Positions 1 to 7,804 of a DNA stretch of 64,000 nt are shown piece after piece. The position numbers were made by a program, and so were the translations under genes. Source of the stretch: Kribbella sp. ALI-6-A (GTDB lineage: Bacteria; Actinomycetota; Actinomycetes; Propionibacteriales; Kribbellaceae); NCBI RefSeq assembly GCF_001984195.1, contig NZ_MTQN01000010.1, positions 558,001 through 622,000 of the forward strand, read 5' to 3'. Positions within the stretch are counted from its first letter, which is position 1, and every line of letters starts with the position of its first letter. Under the pieces are notes generated by a model. That model was given only the letters and a program-made list of their open reading frames with translations, had not been told where the DNA came from and did not search any database.

Positions 1-40
1 GGGTGATCGGGCGAGATCGGACCCGCGAGACACTGGTGCC

Positions 41-727
41 ATGAGTCCGACAGGTCACGAGCCGACCCACCCCGAGGCAGGCGCCGAGGAGAACGCTTCC
101 CAGCAGCCCGCGGTCGACGCCGCCGGCGGACCCGGCGCGCGGATCGATCCGGTGGCGCGGGAGCGGGCCCGGGCACGCGCGGAGGCGATGGCCTACCGGG
201 AGCAGGACCGGGCGAACCGGACCAAGGCGCGCACGCTGACCAACATGTTCTGGGCGTTGCTGGCGACGTTCGTCGTGGTCGCGTTCCTGATGATCGTCAC
301 CTGGCGGCCGAAGGAGGAGAAGGTCCGCGCGGTCGAGTACACGGCGCAACTGGCGGACGCGCGCAAGGCCGCTCCCTGGATCCGCGGTCCGGAACCGATG
401 CCCGAAGGGTGGACGGCGACCAACGTCGAGTTCCGCGCGCCACAGCAGCGCCCGATCACCTGGCACCTCGGCACGGTCACCAACGAAAAGAAGTACGTCG
501 GCCTCGAGCAGTCCAACCAGACCAGCCGCGCCTACCAGAACGAGGAGCTCGGCAAGACCGAGGACGACGGCACCTCGACCGTCCGCGGAGTGGTCTGGCA
601 GCGCAAGACGCTGCTCGAACGCAAGAACGAGAACGCGCTCGTGCTGGTCGGTTCCGGCGTCACCACGATCGTGGTCGGCAACGCCGGATACCCTGCCCTT
701 GAAACGTTTGCTGCAACTTTGCGCTGA
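41..727 (+). CDS. DUF4245 domain membrane protein
   Basis: The 228-residue protein has a charged, Ala/Arg-rich N-terminus, a single membrane segment at about residues 69-88 and a C-terminal extracytoplasmic domain of about 140 residues. This layout matches the actinobacterial DUF4245 family, whose function is unknown. As I recall, the mycobacterial homologue lies next to glpX and close to xseA/xseB/ispH, and the same xse/ispH genes follow here, so this is probably the core-genome copy. The start is the ATG at 41. Function cannot be assigned from the sequence. Confidence 0.85.
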   Translation: MSPTGHEPTHPEAGAEENASQQPAVDAAGGPGARIDPVARERARARAEAMAYREQDRANRTKARTLTNMFWALLATFVVVAFLMIVTWRPKEEKVRAVEYTAQLADARKAAPWIRGPEPMPEGWTATNVEFRAPQQRPITWHLGTVTNEKKYVGLEQSNQTSRAYQNEELGKTEDDGTSTVRGVVWQRKTLLERKNENALVLVGSGVTTIVVGNAGYPALETFAATLR

Positions 728-843
728 GTCGCCGTGCTCACCTGAGCGGCGAATCCCTTGCAGGGTTGGAAGTCGTGCACCTGTTGACAGGGCGGTCGAC
801 TTCGCGGTTCGATCGGGAATCGACGTCGGCGAAGGAGCCTGGT

Positions 844-873
844 GTGACTGTCACGATCCAGGTCGAGGGCTGA
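844..873 (+). CDS. candidate 9-residue minigene before the MobA-like gene
   Basis: A GAAGGAG Shine-Dalgarno at 831-837 is placed 6 bases before GTG at 844, opening a 9-codon frame (VTVTIQVEG) that ends in TGA at 871-873, 6 bases before the next ATG at 880. The peptide resembles the first strand of [2Fe-2S] small subunits of molybdenum hydroxylases, which often sit near MocA-like genes. It could be a remnant of such a gene or a translational coupler. That resemblance is an inference from a very short match. Confidence 0.25.
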   Translation: MTVTIQVEG

Positions 874-879
874 CGCGGC

Positions 880-1536
880 ATGTTCGTCACCGGGTTGCTG
901 CTGGCTGCCGAAGGCTCACCGCGACTCGGCGTCCCCCGCCAGCTGCTGGCCTACCGCGGTGAGACCCTGCTCGGCGCGACGCTCGACGCCGCGCGGGACT
1001 GCGGTTTCGACCAGCTCGTCGTCACGCTCGGCACGGCCGCCGGTCAGATCCGCGAACGCATCGACCTGGACGGCGTGCGCGTGGTGGACACCCCGCACGC
1101 CGACACCGGCAGCTCGTCGATCGTCCCGGCCCTGGACGCGATCGACCGTCGGACGGACGGGCTGGTGATCCTGCGCGGCGACCAGCCCGGCGTCACCTCG
1201 GCCGCGGTCTGGTCCTTGGTCGCCGAAGCGGCCACCCCGATCGGCGTCACCCGGTACGACGACGGCCGCGGCTGTCCGTGCTGGTTCGGCCGGGAGACGT
1301 TCGGGTCGCTGCGTTCCCTGCGCAGCGACCACGACCTGTGGTCCTTGATCGAGACCGGCCCGCACCCCGTCACCGATGTGGATGCCATAGGCAACGTTCC
1401 GCTCACCGTCGACACGTGGGACGACTACCAGGCCCTGGTCGGCCACTACACCGCCGCCCCGGCCCACCCGCTCGTCCCGCCGGCCGCCGTACCGATCCGG
1501 ACCCGCCGCCCCAGCCACACCCGCAACACCAGCTGA
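880..1536 (+). CDS. MobA/MocA-like nucleotidyltransferase
   Basis: The 218-residue protein has the NTP-transferase fold signature near its N-terminus (LLAAEGSPRLGVPRQLL, residues 7-23) and a metal-site Asp at about residue 101 (RGDQPGV). Family members transfer CMP or GMP to the molybdopterin cofactor (MocA, MobA, CoxI-associated forms). The usual second Gly and Lys of the AAGxSxRxGxxK motif are Glu and Arg here, so substrate use may differ. The C-terminal 25 residues are Pro/Arg-rich and probably disordered. No molybdoenzyme subunits are seen next to it, which leaves its partner unknown. Confidence 0.8.
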   Translation: MFVTGLLLAAEGSPRLGVPRQLLAYRGETLLGATLDAARDCGFDQLVVTLGTAAGQIRERIDLDGVRVVDTPHADTGSSSIVPALDAIDRRTDGLVILRGDQPGVTSAAVWSLVAEAATPIGVTRYDDGRGCPCWFGRETFGSLRSLRSDHDLWSLIETGPHPVTDVDAIGNVPLTVDTWDDYQALVGHYTAAPAHPLVPPAAVPIRTRRPSHTRNTS

Positions 1537-1551
1537 ACCGCCGGCTCGCGG

Positions 1552-1872
1552 TCAGTGCGAGCTGGACAGGTGAAGGCCGATGACGCCGGTCAGGATGAGC
1601 GCGATACACGCCAGGCGTGTCGGCGTGACCGGCTCGTGCCAGACGATGATGCCGAGCGTCACCACGCCGACCGAGCCGATGCCGGTCCACACCGCGTACG
1701 CCGTACCGACCGGGAGGCGGTCGAGGGTTTTGGCGAGCAGCACGACCGACGTGATGCCGAAGACCAGGACGGCGAGCGTCGGCCACAGGCGGCTGAAACC
1801 CTCACTGGGTTTGAGGCTGAGGGCGAACGCGATCTCGAAGGCGGCGGCGGTCAGCAGGACGATCCATGCCAT
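1552..1872 (-). CDS. SMR family small multidrug efflux protein
   Basis: The 106-residue protein has four hydrophobic segments and the SMR features of an early membrane Glu (AAFEIAFALSLK, about residues 10-21) and the GTAYAVWTGIGS loop (about 56-67). Members (EmrE, QacE, SugE) export cationic compounds using the proton gradient. The ATG at 1872 overlaps the stop of the upstream flavodoxin gene by one base (TGATG), so the two are translationally coupled. Both are probably controlled by the divergent TetR regulator. The true substrate is unknown. Confidence 0.9.
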   Translation of the reverse strand: MAWIVLLTAAAFEIAFALSLKPSEGFSRLWPTLAVLVFGITSVVLLAKTLDRLPVGTAYAVWTGIGSVGVVTLGIIVWHEPVTPTRLACIALILTGVIGLHLSSSH

Positions 1873-2483
1873 CACGCGGCCAGGGAGCCGCGCAGGTGGC
1901 GCAGGGTGACGGTGGCGACCCGGCTGCCCAGCGCGGCGGCGGTGCGCAGATCGGTTTCCGGCGGAGCCTTCTCCGCGGACAGGTCGGCGTCGGACTGAGC
2001 CATCGCGCCCAGCCAGCTGCCGAGCCGGTTGAGGTCTTCGATGCTGGCGGTCGACTCGGCCCAGCCGGGATAAAGGTCCAGGCCGACCCAGATCATGCCG
2101 TGCTGGGCCGCGAGCACGGCGAAGTCGACCAGGCTGTTGAGCTTGTCGCCGGACATCGCCTTGGAGTTGGTGAACCCGGCGGCGATCTTGTCGCGCCAGC
2201 CGAGGTTGTCGGCCCAGACGGCGGCACTGGCCTCGGCGAACGCCTTGAAGACCGCGCTCGGGCTGCCCATGTAGGTGGGCGCGCCGAAAACGATCGCGTC
2301 GGCGGCCGCGAGCCGTCGCCAGACGTCGTCGGTCAGCTCGTCGAGCGGCACGAGATCGGCGACCGCGCCCGGTACGGCGGAGGCGCCGGTCGCGACGGCT
2401 TCGGCCTGACGGGCGGTGTGGCCGTAGCCGGAGTGGTACGCGATGGCGATCTGCGCAGGGCGAATCGGTGGAACAGCGGGCAT
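1872..2483 (-). CDS. Flavodoxin/WrbA-like NAD(P)H:quinone oxidoreductase
   Basis: The 203-residue protein carries an FMN phosphate-binding loop (YHSGYGHTARQAEAV, about residues 16-30) and the GAPTYMGSPSAVFKAF segment typical of WrbA-type flavodoxins. I place the start at the ATG at 2483 because GGAGGT lies 7 bases upstream. An in-frame TTG at 2498 would include that Shine-Dalgarno sequence. The product probably reduces quinones or related electrophiles by two electrons. It is the first gene of an operon with the SMR pump and faces a TetR regulator across two matching palindromes. Confidence 0.88.
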   Translation of the reverse strand: MPAVPPIRPAQIAIAYHSGYGHTARQAEAVATGASAVPGAVADLVPLDELTDDVWRRLAAADAIVFGAPTYMGSPSAVFKAFAEASAAVWADNLGWRDKIAAGFTNSKAMSGDKLNSLVDFAVLAAQHGMIWVGLDLYPGWAESTASIEDLNRLGSWLGAMAQSDADLSAEKAPPETDLRTAAALGSRVATVTLRHLRGSLAA

Positions 2484-2506
2484 GGGTGCTACCTCCAAGC
2501 GGTAAT

Positions 2507-2552
2507 CGGACTACAGTCCGTCTTATGAACGACAGTACCGGACTGCAGTCCG
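2507..2552. promoter_or_regulatory. Twin TetR-type operators in divergent promoter
   Basis: Two palindromes with identical half-sites occur here: CGGACTACAGTCCG at 2507-2520 and CGGACTGCAGTCCG at 2539-2552, centred 32 bp (about three helical turns) apart. They flank the tetR start codon and lie just upstream of the flavodoxin gene. Both have perfect CGGACT/AGTCCG half-sites, so they are very probably the binding sites of the adjacent TetR protein, giving autoregulation plus control of the flavodoxin-SMR operon. Confidence 0.8.
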
Positions 2553-3166
2553 CTTCACAACGGGATCTTCCCGTCCTGGGTGAACCACGCCCGGAACGGG
2601 CCGACGCGCGGCGGAACCGGCTGAAGGTGCTGGAGGCGGCCGACCGGCTGTTCGCCGAACACGGCGTGAAGAACGTGTCGCTGGACGCGATCGCGGCCGA
2701 GGCCGGCGTCGGGAAGGGCACGGTGTTCCGGCGCTTCGGGGACCGGGCCGGGCTGGCGGTCGCACTGCTGGACGAGCGCGAGCGGGAGCTGCAGGGGCGG
2801 CTCCTGTCCGGACCTCCGCCGCTAGGACCCGGGGCTTCGCCGGTCGAGCGGGTGGTCGCGTTCGTCGACGCCTATCTGGAGTTACTGGATCGGCACGTCG
2901 AGCTGTTCATGGACAGCGAGAACGCGTCGGACGGCGCGCGCTACCGGATCGGTTCGTACTGGTTATGGCACCAGCACGTGGCGTTGCTCGTGCGGGAAGC
3001 GAGACCGGAGCTCGACGCGGAGTACGTCGCACACGTCGTACTGGCGCCGCTGGCGGCGGACCTGCACCACGCGTTGCGGACCGGGGGCTTCGAGCTGTCG
3101 CGGATGCGCGAGGGGGCGGCGTCGGTGCTGACGGCGCTGCTCGGGCCTGGCGAGTCAGCCGGCTGA
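2525..3166 (+). CDS. TetR family transcriptional regulator
   Basis: The 213-residue protein has a TetR-type DNA-binding domain at about residues 31-77 (VSLDAIAAEAGVGKGTVFRR) and a helical ligand-binding domain behind it. The ATG at 2525 is chosen because it sits between the two operator palindromes. The second palindrome lies inside the first codons, which suggests a very short or absent leader. It is divergent from the flavodoxin/SMR operon, which it most likely represses. Its 3' end overlaps the convergent xseB gene by 12 bases. Confidence 0.9.
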   Translation: MNDSTGLQSASQRDLPVLGEPRPERADARRNRLKVLEAADRLFAEHGVKNVSLDAIAAEAGVGKGTVFRRFGDRAGLAVALLDERERELQGRLLSGPPPLGPGASPVERVVAFVDAYLELLDRHVELFMDSENASDGARYRIGSYWLWHQHVALLVREARPELDAEYVAHVVLAPLAADLHHALRTGGFELSRMREGAASVLTALLGPGESAG

Positions 3167-3385
3167 CTTCTTCTGGTCGCCGGTGGTGTGGGCGGCCTGG
3201 GCTTCGGCCAGACGCGCACGGGCGCCGTCCAGCCACTGCTGGCAGGTGGCGGCCAGTTCTTCGCCGCGTTCCCACAGGGCCAGGGACTCCTCGAGGGTGG
3301 TGCCGCCGGCTTCGAGCTTGCGGACCACTTCGACCAGTTCCTCACGGGCCTGCTCGTAGGAGATGTCCGGTCGGGGGTCACTCAC
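3155..3385 (-). CDS. xseB: Exodeoxyribonuclease VII small subunit
   Basis: The 76-residue protein matches XseB: the SYEQAREELVEVVRKLEAG helix followed by TLEESLALWERGEEL is the family signature. It binds the large subunit XseA to form the single-strand-specific exonuclease VII. Its ATG overlaps the xseA stop codon by four bases, so the pair is translationally coupled. The tail (DQKKSAG) extends into the convergent tetR gene. Confidence 0.95.
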   Translation of the reverse strand: MSDPRPDISYEQAREELVEVVRKLEAGGTTLEESLALWERGEELAATCQQWLDGARARLAEAQAAHTTGDQKKSAG

Positions 3386-4617
3386 TTGCTGGTCTCCTTG
3401 CCGGTGTCACGGGAAGTCACTTCGACGTCGAATCGGCCGTCGGTCACCCGGGCGTGCAGCGTGTCGCCCGGTGAGACCTGGTCGAGTTGGCGGACGGCGG
3501 TGCCGTCGGGGAGCTGGAGCACGGAGTAGCCGCGCTCGAGCGTCGCCTTGGGGGACAGGGCGCGGACGCTGGCCAGCCGGTGCGCCAAATCGTCGCCGGC
3601 TCGGTCGAGACGGTGGAGCAGGGTGCGGCGGTTGCGCTCGACCAGCGCGGCGATCTCCTCCGAGCGCCGTTGCAGGTCGGTCGCGGGGGAGGCCAGCGCG
3701 GGCCGGCTGCGGATCGCGGCGAGCGCGTGCGCCTCGCGGTCCAGCCAGCTGGTGATCGCGCGCAGTCCGCGGTCGCGCAGCAGGCGTACGCCGTCCAGCT
3801 CCTCCCGTACGTCGGGAACGATGCGCTTGGCCGCGTCGGTCGGGGTCGACGCGCGCAGGTCGGCGACCAGGTCGAGCAGCGGGGTGTCCGGTTCGTGGCC
3901 GATCGCGCTGACCACCGGCGTACGGGCCTGGGAGACCGCGCGGATCAAACCCTCGTCGGAGAACGGCAGCAGGTCTTCCAGCGAACCGCCGCCGCGAGCG
4001 ATCACGATCACCTCGACGGACTCGTCGCCGTCCAGCTTGCGCAGCGCGGTCATCACGTCGCCGGCCGCGGACGGGCCCTGGACCGACGCGTACTCGACGC
4101 GGAACGCGACAGCCGGCCAGCGGCGCTTGGCGTTCTCGAGGACGTCGCGCTCGGCGGCCGAGTCGCGACCGCAGATCAGGCCGATGGTGTGCGGCAGGAA
4201 CGGCAACCGCTTCTTGCGGTGCGCGGCGAACAGCCCTTCGGCGCCGAGCAGCTGCTTGAGCCGCTCGATCCGCGCCAGCAGCTCACCGATGCCGACGTGC
4301 CGGATCTCGCTGACCGCCAGCGCGAGCGTGCCGCGCTTGGGAAAGAAGTTCGGCTTGGCGTTCACGACGACCCGGGAGCCGTCGGTGACCGGCGGATCGA
4401 CCGCGTCGAAGATCCGGCGGTTGCAGGTGAACCGCAGCGAGATGTCGGCGTCGGTGTCGCGCAGTGTGCCGAAAACCGTCGACATGCCGCGCCCGGCGGA
4501 CACGTCGGTCAGCTGCCCCTCGACCCAGACCGCACCGAGCTGGTTGATCCAGCCGGCGATCCCGTTCGCGATCGTCCGGACAGCGGCCGGCGCGTCCGGC
4601 GAGGTCTCCAATGCCAC
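3382..4617 (-). CDS. xseA: Exodeoxyribonuclease VII large subunit
   Basis: The 411-residue protein has an N-terminal OB-fold nucleic-acid-binding domain (about residues 15-115) and the catalytic ExoVII large-subunit domain. Visible conserved segments are GLICGRDSAAERDVLENAKR, IARGGGSLEDLLPFSDE and SAIGHEPDTPLLDLVAD. With XseB it degrades single-stranded DNA to short oligonucleotides in both directions. Length is normal for actinobacteria. It is the promoter-proximal gene of the xseA-xseB pair. Confidence 0.95.
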   Translation of the reverse strand: MALETSPDAPAAVRTIANGIAGWINQLGAVWVEGQLTDVSAGRGMSTVFGTLRDTDADISLRFTCNRRIFDAVDPPVTDGSRVVVNAKPNFFPKRGTLALAVSEIRHVGIGELLARIERLKQLLGAEGLFAAHRKKRLPFLPHTIGLICGRDSAAERDVLENAKRRWPAVAFRVEYASVQGPSAAGDVMTALRKLDGDESVEVIVIARGGGSLEDLLPFSDEGLIRAVSQARTPVVSAIGHEPDTPLLDLVADLRASTPTDAAKRIVPDVREELDGVRLLRDRGLRAITSWLDREAHALAAIRSRPALASPATDLQRRSEEIAALVERNRRTLLHRLDRAGDDLAHRLASVRALSPKATLERGYSVLQLPDGTAVRQLDQVSPGDTLHARVTDGRFDVEVTSRDTGKETSK

Positions 4618-4703
4618 CCCCAGACCCTACGGCCCCGCGCCGACAATCCCACGCACCCCCGCTCCCCTCGCGGACGCCCGCCGGTACGTCATACCGTGGG
4701 CAG

Positions 4704-5079
4704 GTGCCGGATCGCCCGTACCTGCTGCTCGACGTCGACGGTCCGCTCAATCCGCACCGCGCGAAGACGATCCCGCCCGGCTACTGATCGCGCCCCGGCT
4801 CGGCCTGCCGACCGACCTCCCGGTGATCGTCTGGCCGGCAGGCGCCCGCTCGACGCCGAGGCGCCGAGCGAGCTCGTGGAAGAGCCGGTACGTCGCCGAC
4901 TGGGTGGGGGGCGACGCTTCGCCTGGGTCGACGACGAAGTGAACCGCTTCGACCGGGCCTATCTGAAATCTCTTGGACTGGCGGCGCATTTCGTTCGTCG
5001 GGTGGATGCGAGCCGGGGATTGACCGCCGAGGACTTCGGCGTCCTCCGTGCCTGGCTGGAGGAGCGCGCCGACGAGTAG
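4704..5079 (+). pseudogene. Broken HAD-like domain gene
   Basis: A GTG at 4704 opens a frame reading VPDRPYLLLDVDGPLNPHRA, the DVDG start of actinobacterial HAD-like proteins, but it ends at TGA 4785-4787 after 27 codons. The second frame then carries LGLPTDLPVIVWPAGARS and the third carries RFAWVDDEVNRFDRAYLK through to TAG at 5079. These pieces fit one protein in order. The middle, which normally follows the DVDG strand, is missing. An internal deletion and two frame changes therefore inactivate it. The family comparison is from memory. Confidence 0.75.
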
Positions 5080-5125
5080 CTGATCGGCTGCTCGGGCAGG
5101 ACGTGCTGACCTACCGGAAGGCCTG

Positions 5126-5149
5126 AAAAACCTTTGCGCAAACGGTTTT
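5126..5149. promoter_or_regulatory. LacI-like palindrome upstream of ispH
   Basis: A central perfect palindrome TTTGCGCAAA (5133-5142) lies between inverted AAAAC and GTTTT arms. The central-CG symmetry is like LacI-family operators. No carbohydrate gene is adjacent, and the nearest gene downstream is ispH, about 145 bp away. It could equally act as an RNA hairpin, because CCGGAA at 5114 and TTCCGG at 5147 extend the pairing. The role is uncertain. Confidence 0.35.
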
Positions 5150-5188
5150 CCGGCTCGCATCCTGGAGGCAGTTGAATCACCTCCTAGG

Positions 5189-5217
5189 GGAGCCGCCCGG
5201 ACAGGGCGGGCGGCTCC
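5189..5217 (+). terminator. Hairpin terminator after the HAD-like pseudogene
   Basis: GGAGCCGCCCG at 5189-5199 pairs perfectly with CGGGCGGCTCC at 5207-5217 around a 7-base loop. It is followed by a pyrimidine-rich stretch (TCGACTTCTT) and lies between the broken HAD-like gene and ispH. It probably ends the former transcript and insulates ispH. Confidence 0.6.
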
Positions 5218-5293
5218 TCGACTTCTTCGCCCGCGAGCGTGAGCTGCGCCACGGGCGTCCGGGTCGCTCCGGTCGGCCCCGTACGATGGGGGC

Positions 5294-6313
5294 GTGACTG
5301 CCCAGCCTGAGATCAGTGGTTCGACCGCCGTGAAGACCAAGCGGGTGCTGCTCGCCGCGCCGCGGGGGTACTGCGCCGGCGTGGACCGGGCGGTGGTCGC
5401 GGTGGAGAAGGCCCTCGACCTGTACGGCCCGCCGGTCTACGTGCGCAAGGAGATCGTGCACAACAAGCACGTCGTCCAGACGCTGCAGGCGCGCGGCGCG
5501 ATCTTCGTCGACGAGACCGACGAGGTGCCCGAGGGCGAGACGGTGATCTTCTCCGCGCACGGCGTCGCCCCGGTCGTGCACCAGGAGGCGGCCGCGCGGC
5601 AGCTCAAGACGATCGACGCGACCTGCCCGCTGGTGACGAAGGTGCACCACGAGGCGAAGCGGTTCGCCGCCACCGACTACGACATCCTGCTGATCGGCCA
5701 CGAGGGTCACGAAGAGGTCATCGGCACCAGCGGCGAGGCGCCGGATCACATCCACCTGGTCGACGGGCCGAGCGACGTACCGAACGTCGAGGTCCGTGAC
5801 CCCGACAAGGTCGTCTGGCTGTCGCAGACCACGCTGTCGGTGGACGAGACGATGGAGACCGTACGCCGGCTGCGCGAGCGGTTCCCGAACCTGCAGGACC
5901 CGCCGAGCGACGACATCTGCTACGCCACCCAGAACCGCCAGGCCGCGGTGAAGAAGCTGGCGCCCGAGGCCGACCTGATGATCGTCGTCGGCTCCCGCAA
6001 CTCGTCGAACTCGGTCCGCCTGGTCGAGGTCGCCGTCGAGCACGGCGCCAAGGCCGGCTACCTGGTCGACTACGCCGACGAGATCGACGAGGCCTGGCTG
6101 GAGGGCGTCGACTCGGTCGGCGTGACCAGCGGCGCGAGCGTCCCGGAGATCCTGGTCCGCGACGTGATCGACTGGCTGGCCGCCCGTGGCTACGGCGAAG
6201 TACAGGAGATCAGCACCGCGGAGGAGAGCCTGGTTTTCGCCCTCCCCCGCGAGCTGCGGACCGACCTCAAGGCCGCCGGCATGGCGACCACGGGCACGTC
6301 CGACCACGCCTGA
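5294..6313 (+). CDS. ispH: 4-hydroxy-3-methylbut-2-enyl diphosphate reductase
   Basis: This enzyme makes IPP and DMAPP in the last step of the MEP isoprenoid pathway. The 339-residue sequence shows [13 protein letters not shown] with Cys27, [10 protein letters not shown] with Cys111 and [11 protein letters not shown] with Cys209, the three ligands of the [4Fe-4S] cluster. It also has the [11 protein letters not shown] segment with active-site His and Glu residues. The start is GTG at 5294. It is the core-genome neighbour of xseA and ychF, as in mycobacteria, and its own promoter must lie in the 75 bases after the preceding hairpin. Confidence 0.97.
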   Translation: MTAQPEISGSTAVKTKRVLLAAPRGYCAGVDRAVVAVEKALDLYGPPVYVRKEIVHNKHVVQTLQARGAIFVDETDEVPEGETVIFSAHGVAPVVHQEAAARQLKTIDATCPLVTKVHHEAKRFAATDYDILLIGHEGHEEVIGTSGEAPDHIHLVDGPSDVPNVEVRDPDKVVWLSQTTLSVDETMETVRRLRERFPNLQDPPSDDICYATQNRQAAVKKLAPEADLMIVVGSRNSSNSVRLVEVAVEHGAKAGYLVDYADEIDEAWLEGVDSVGVTSGASVPEILVRDVIDWLAARGYGEVQEISTAEESLVFALPRELRTDLKAAGMATTGTSDHA

Positions 6314-6319
6314 GCGGCA

Positions 6320-7180
6320 CTACGGCTTCGGTGAGGCCGGCGGTGCGGTGACGGTGATGTCCGTCGAGCGGGTCAGCTTCTTCGGGCCCGTCGGCGTGCA
6401 GTAGGTGGCGCTGTAGGTGAGCTTGTAGGTCCCCGCCTTGGCGTACCGGTGGCCCAACGGCCGGTTACCGCCGCCGCTGACCTTCTTCATGGTGGCGGGT
6501 TGGTCCGGTTGCGGGCAGAACACTCCGCCGAACCAGTCGTCCTCCACATGGGTGCCGTCACCCCACCAGAACTCGGAGTACAGCAGGTTGTCCTGGAACT
6601 TGCTGCTGCTGAGCACGCCACCTTCTTCGAACGTCGGCGCCAGCACACTGCCCGACGCGACGAGGATGAGCGAGACGTTCAAGCTGTTCGCGGGATCCGG
6701 GTCGGGCTCCGTCAAGGTCTCGAAGCGGAACGCCAGCCGGTACGGACCAGGCGGCGCGGCGATGCCCGTGGTGACCGGTGACGTCGGTTTGTCCGTGTTC
6801 GGCGGCGGGGACGACGACGTGGTGGTGCTCGTCGGTGGGGTGTCGGACTCCTGCCCGCCCGGCGCCAGTGTGCTCGCCGACGCTCCGATCGACGTCTTCG
6901 TCGGCGTGTGGGTCGGCGTTGCCGTCGGTGGTCCGGTGATGACCGGGGTCGGGCCGTTCGGGGTGTGCGTGACCGGCGGTGCGGAGTCGATGCCGGTCAG
7001 GTTGCCGGCGGCCAGCGCGATCGTGGCGACGGCGGTGGTGGCCAGACCGGCGACCAGGCCGGTCGTCCGGCGGCGGCGTACGGTCTTGATCCGGGCGAAG
7101 ACGGCGTCGCTGGGCAGGCCGTCGGGTTCGGGGGCGTCCTGGACGAGGGCCTGGAACTTGGCCTTCAGTTCATCGGTCAT
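6320..7180 (-). CDS. Membrane-anchored protein with PKD-like domain, sigma-factor partner
   Basis: The 286-residue protein has a cytoplasmic N-terminus of about 39 residues, one membrane segment (about 40-59), a Pro/Thr/Ser-rich linker (about 65-148) and an extracellular C-terminal domain. That domain shows WGDGT and HRYAKAGTYKLTYSATY, the pattern of PKD beta-sandwich domains. Its gene overlaps the upstream sigma-factor gene by 11 bases, so it may act as an anti-sigma factor or cognate sensor. No ZAS (HxxxCxxC) zinc motif is present in the N-terminus. Confidence 0.75.
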   Translation of the reverse strand: MTDELKAKFQALVQDAPEPDGLPSDAVFARIKTVRRRRTTGLVAGLATTAVATIALAAGNLTGIDSAPPVTHTPNGPTPVITGPPTATPTHTPTKTSIGASASTLAPGGQESDTPPTSTTTSSSPPPNTDKPTSPVTTGIAAPPGPYRLAFRFETLTEPDPDPANSLNVSLILVASGSVLAPTFEEGGVLSSSKFQDNLLYSEFWWGDGTHVEDDWFGGVFCPQPDQPATMKKVSGGGNRPLGHRYAKAGTYKLTYSATYCTPTGPKKLTRSTDITVTAPPASPKP

Positions 7181-7715
7181 AGGTCAGCCCTCCAGTCGGG
7201 CGGGGGGCGGGTGTCAGGGGATCGGACTCGGAAAGCAGTTGGTGTTCGCGGAGCTTGGCCAGCCCGCGCGACACGGTGCTCTTCACCGTGCCGACCGAGC
7301 AGCCCATGATCTTCGCGACCTCGGCGTCGGGCAGATCCTCGAAGAACCGCAGGGCCAGCGCCGCCCGGGTCCGGCGGGGCAGGGTGGCCAGCGCGCGGAG
7401 CAGCCGGTCGCGTTCGTCGATGGTGCCGAACTCCGACGGGGCGGTCGGTTCGGGCAGTGTCTCGGTCGGGGTCTCACCCTTCCATTTGCGCCGCCACCAC
7501 TGCGTGCTGGTGTTCACCATCACCGTGCGGGTGTAGCTCTCCAGGGCGTTGCCGCTGCGCAGCGACTTGCGGTGGAACCACACCTTGGTCAGCGAGGTCT
7601 GGACCAGGTCCTCGGCCAGGTGCCACTCGCCGGTGAGCAGGTAGCCGAACCGCTGGAGCGCGGTGAACCGCCCGTTCACGAACTCGGCGAACTCCTCGTC
7701 AAGCCCTGGATCCAT
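7170..7715 (-). CDS. SigE-family ECF RNA polymerase sigma factor
   Basis: The 181-residue protein has sigma-70 region 2 (FGYLLTGEWHLAEDLVQTSL, about residues 23-42) and region 4 (FEDLPDAEVAKIMGCSVGTV, about 124-143, a helix-turn-helix). It resembles the actinobacterial SigE-type extracytoplasmic-function group. It is transcribed with the membrane protein downstream, which overlaps it by 11 bases and may control it. The Pro-rich tail after region 4 is unlikely to be structured. The regulon is unknown. Confidence 0.9.
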   Translation of the reverse strand: MDPGLDEEFAEFVNGRFTALQRFGYLLTGEWHLAEDLVQTSLTKVWFHRKSLRSGNALESYTRTVMVNTSTQWWRRKWKGETPTETLPEPTAPSEFGTIDERDRLLRALATLPRRTRAALALRFFEDLPDAEVAKIMGCSVGTVKSTVSRGLAKLREHQLLSESDPLTPAPRPTGGLTYDR

Positions 7716-7804
7716 CCCGTTGTCCCCTGCCCCCAGCCGTCGGCGCCGGCGGTGGCCGACCTTTCAGCAGTGTGATGGCCGGGCGGGTGCGAAAGGTTGA
7801 GTGA

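Noticed and set aside
3487-5079. 530-codon plus-strand frame across xseA
   Set aside because: Most is antisense to xseA. Only its last part (from about 4900) matches the broken HAD-like gene and is reported there.
5164-5184. GGAGG/CCTCC hairpin before ispH
   Set aside because: A five-base stem is too weak to claim a riboswitch or attenuator.
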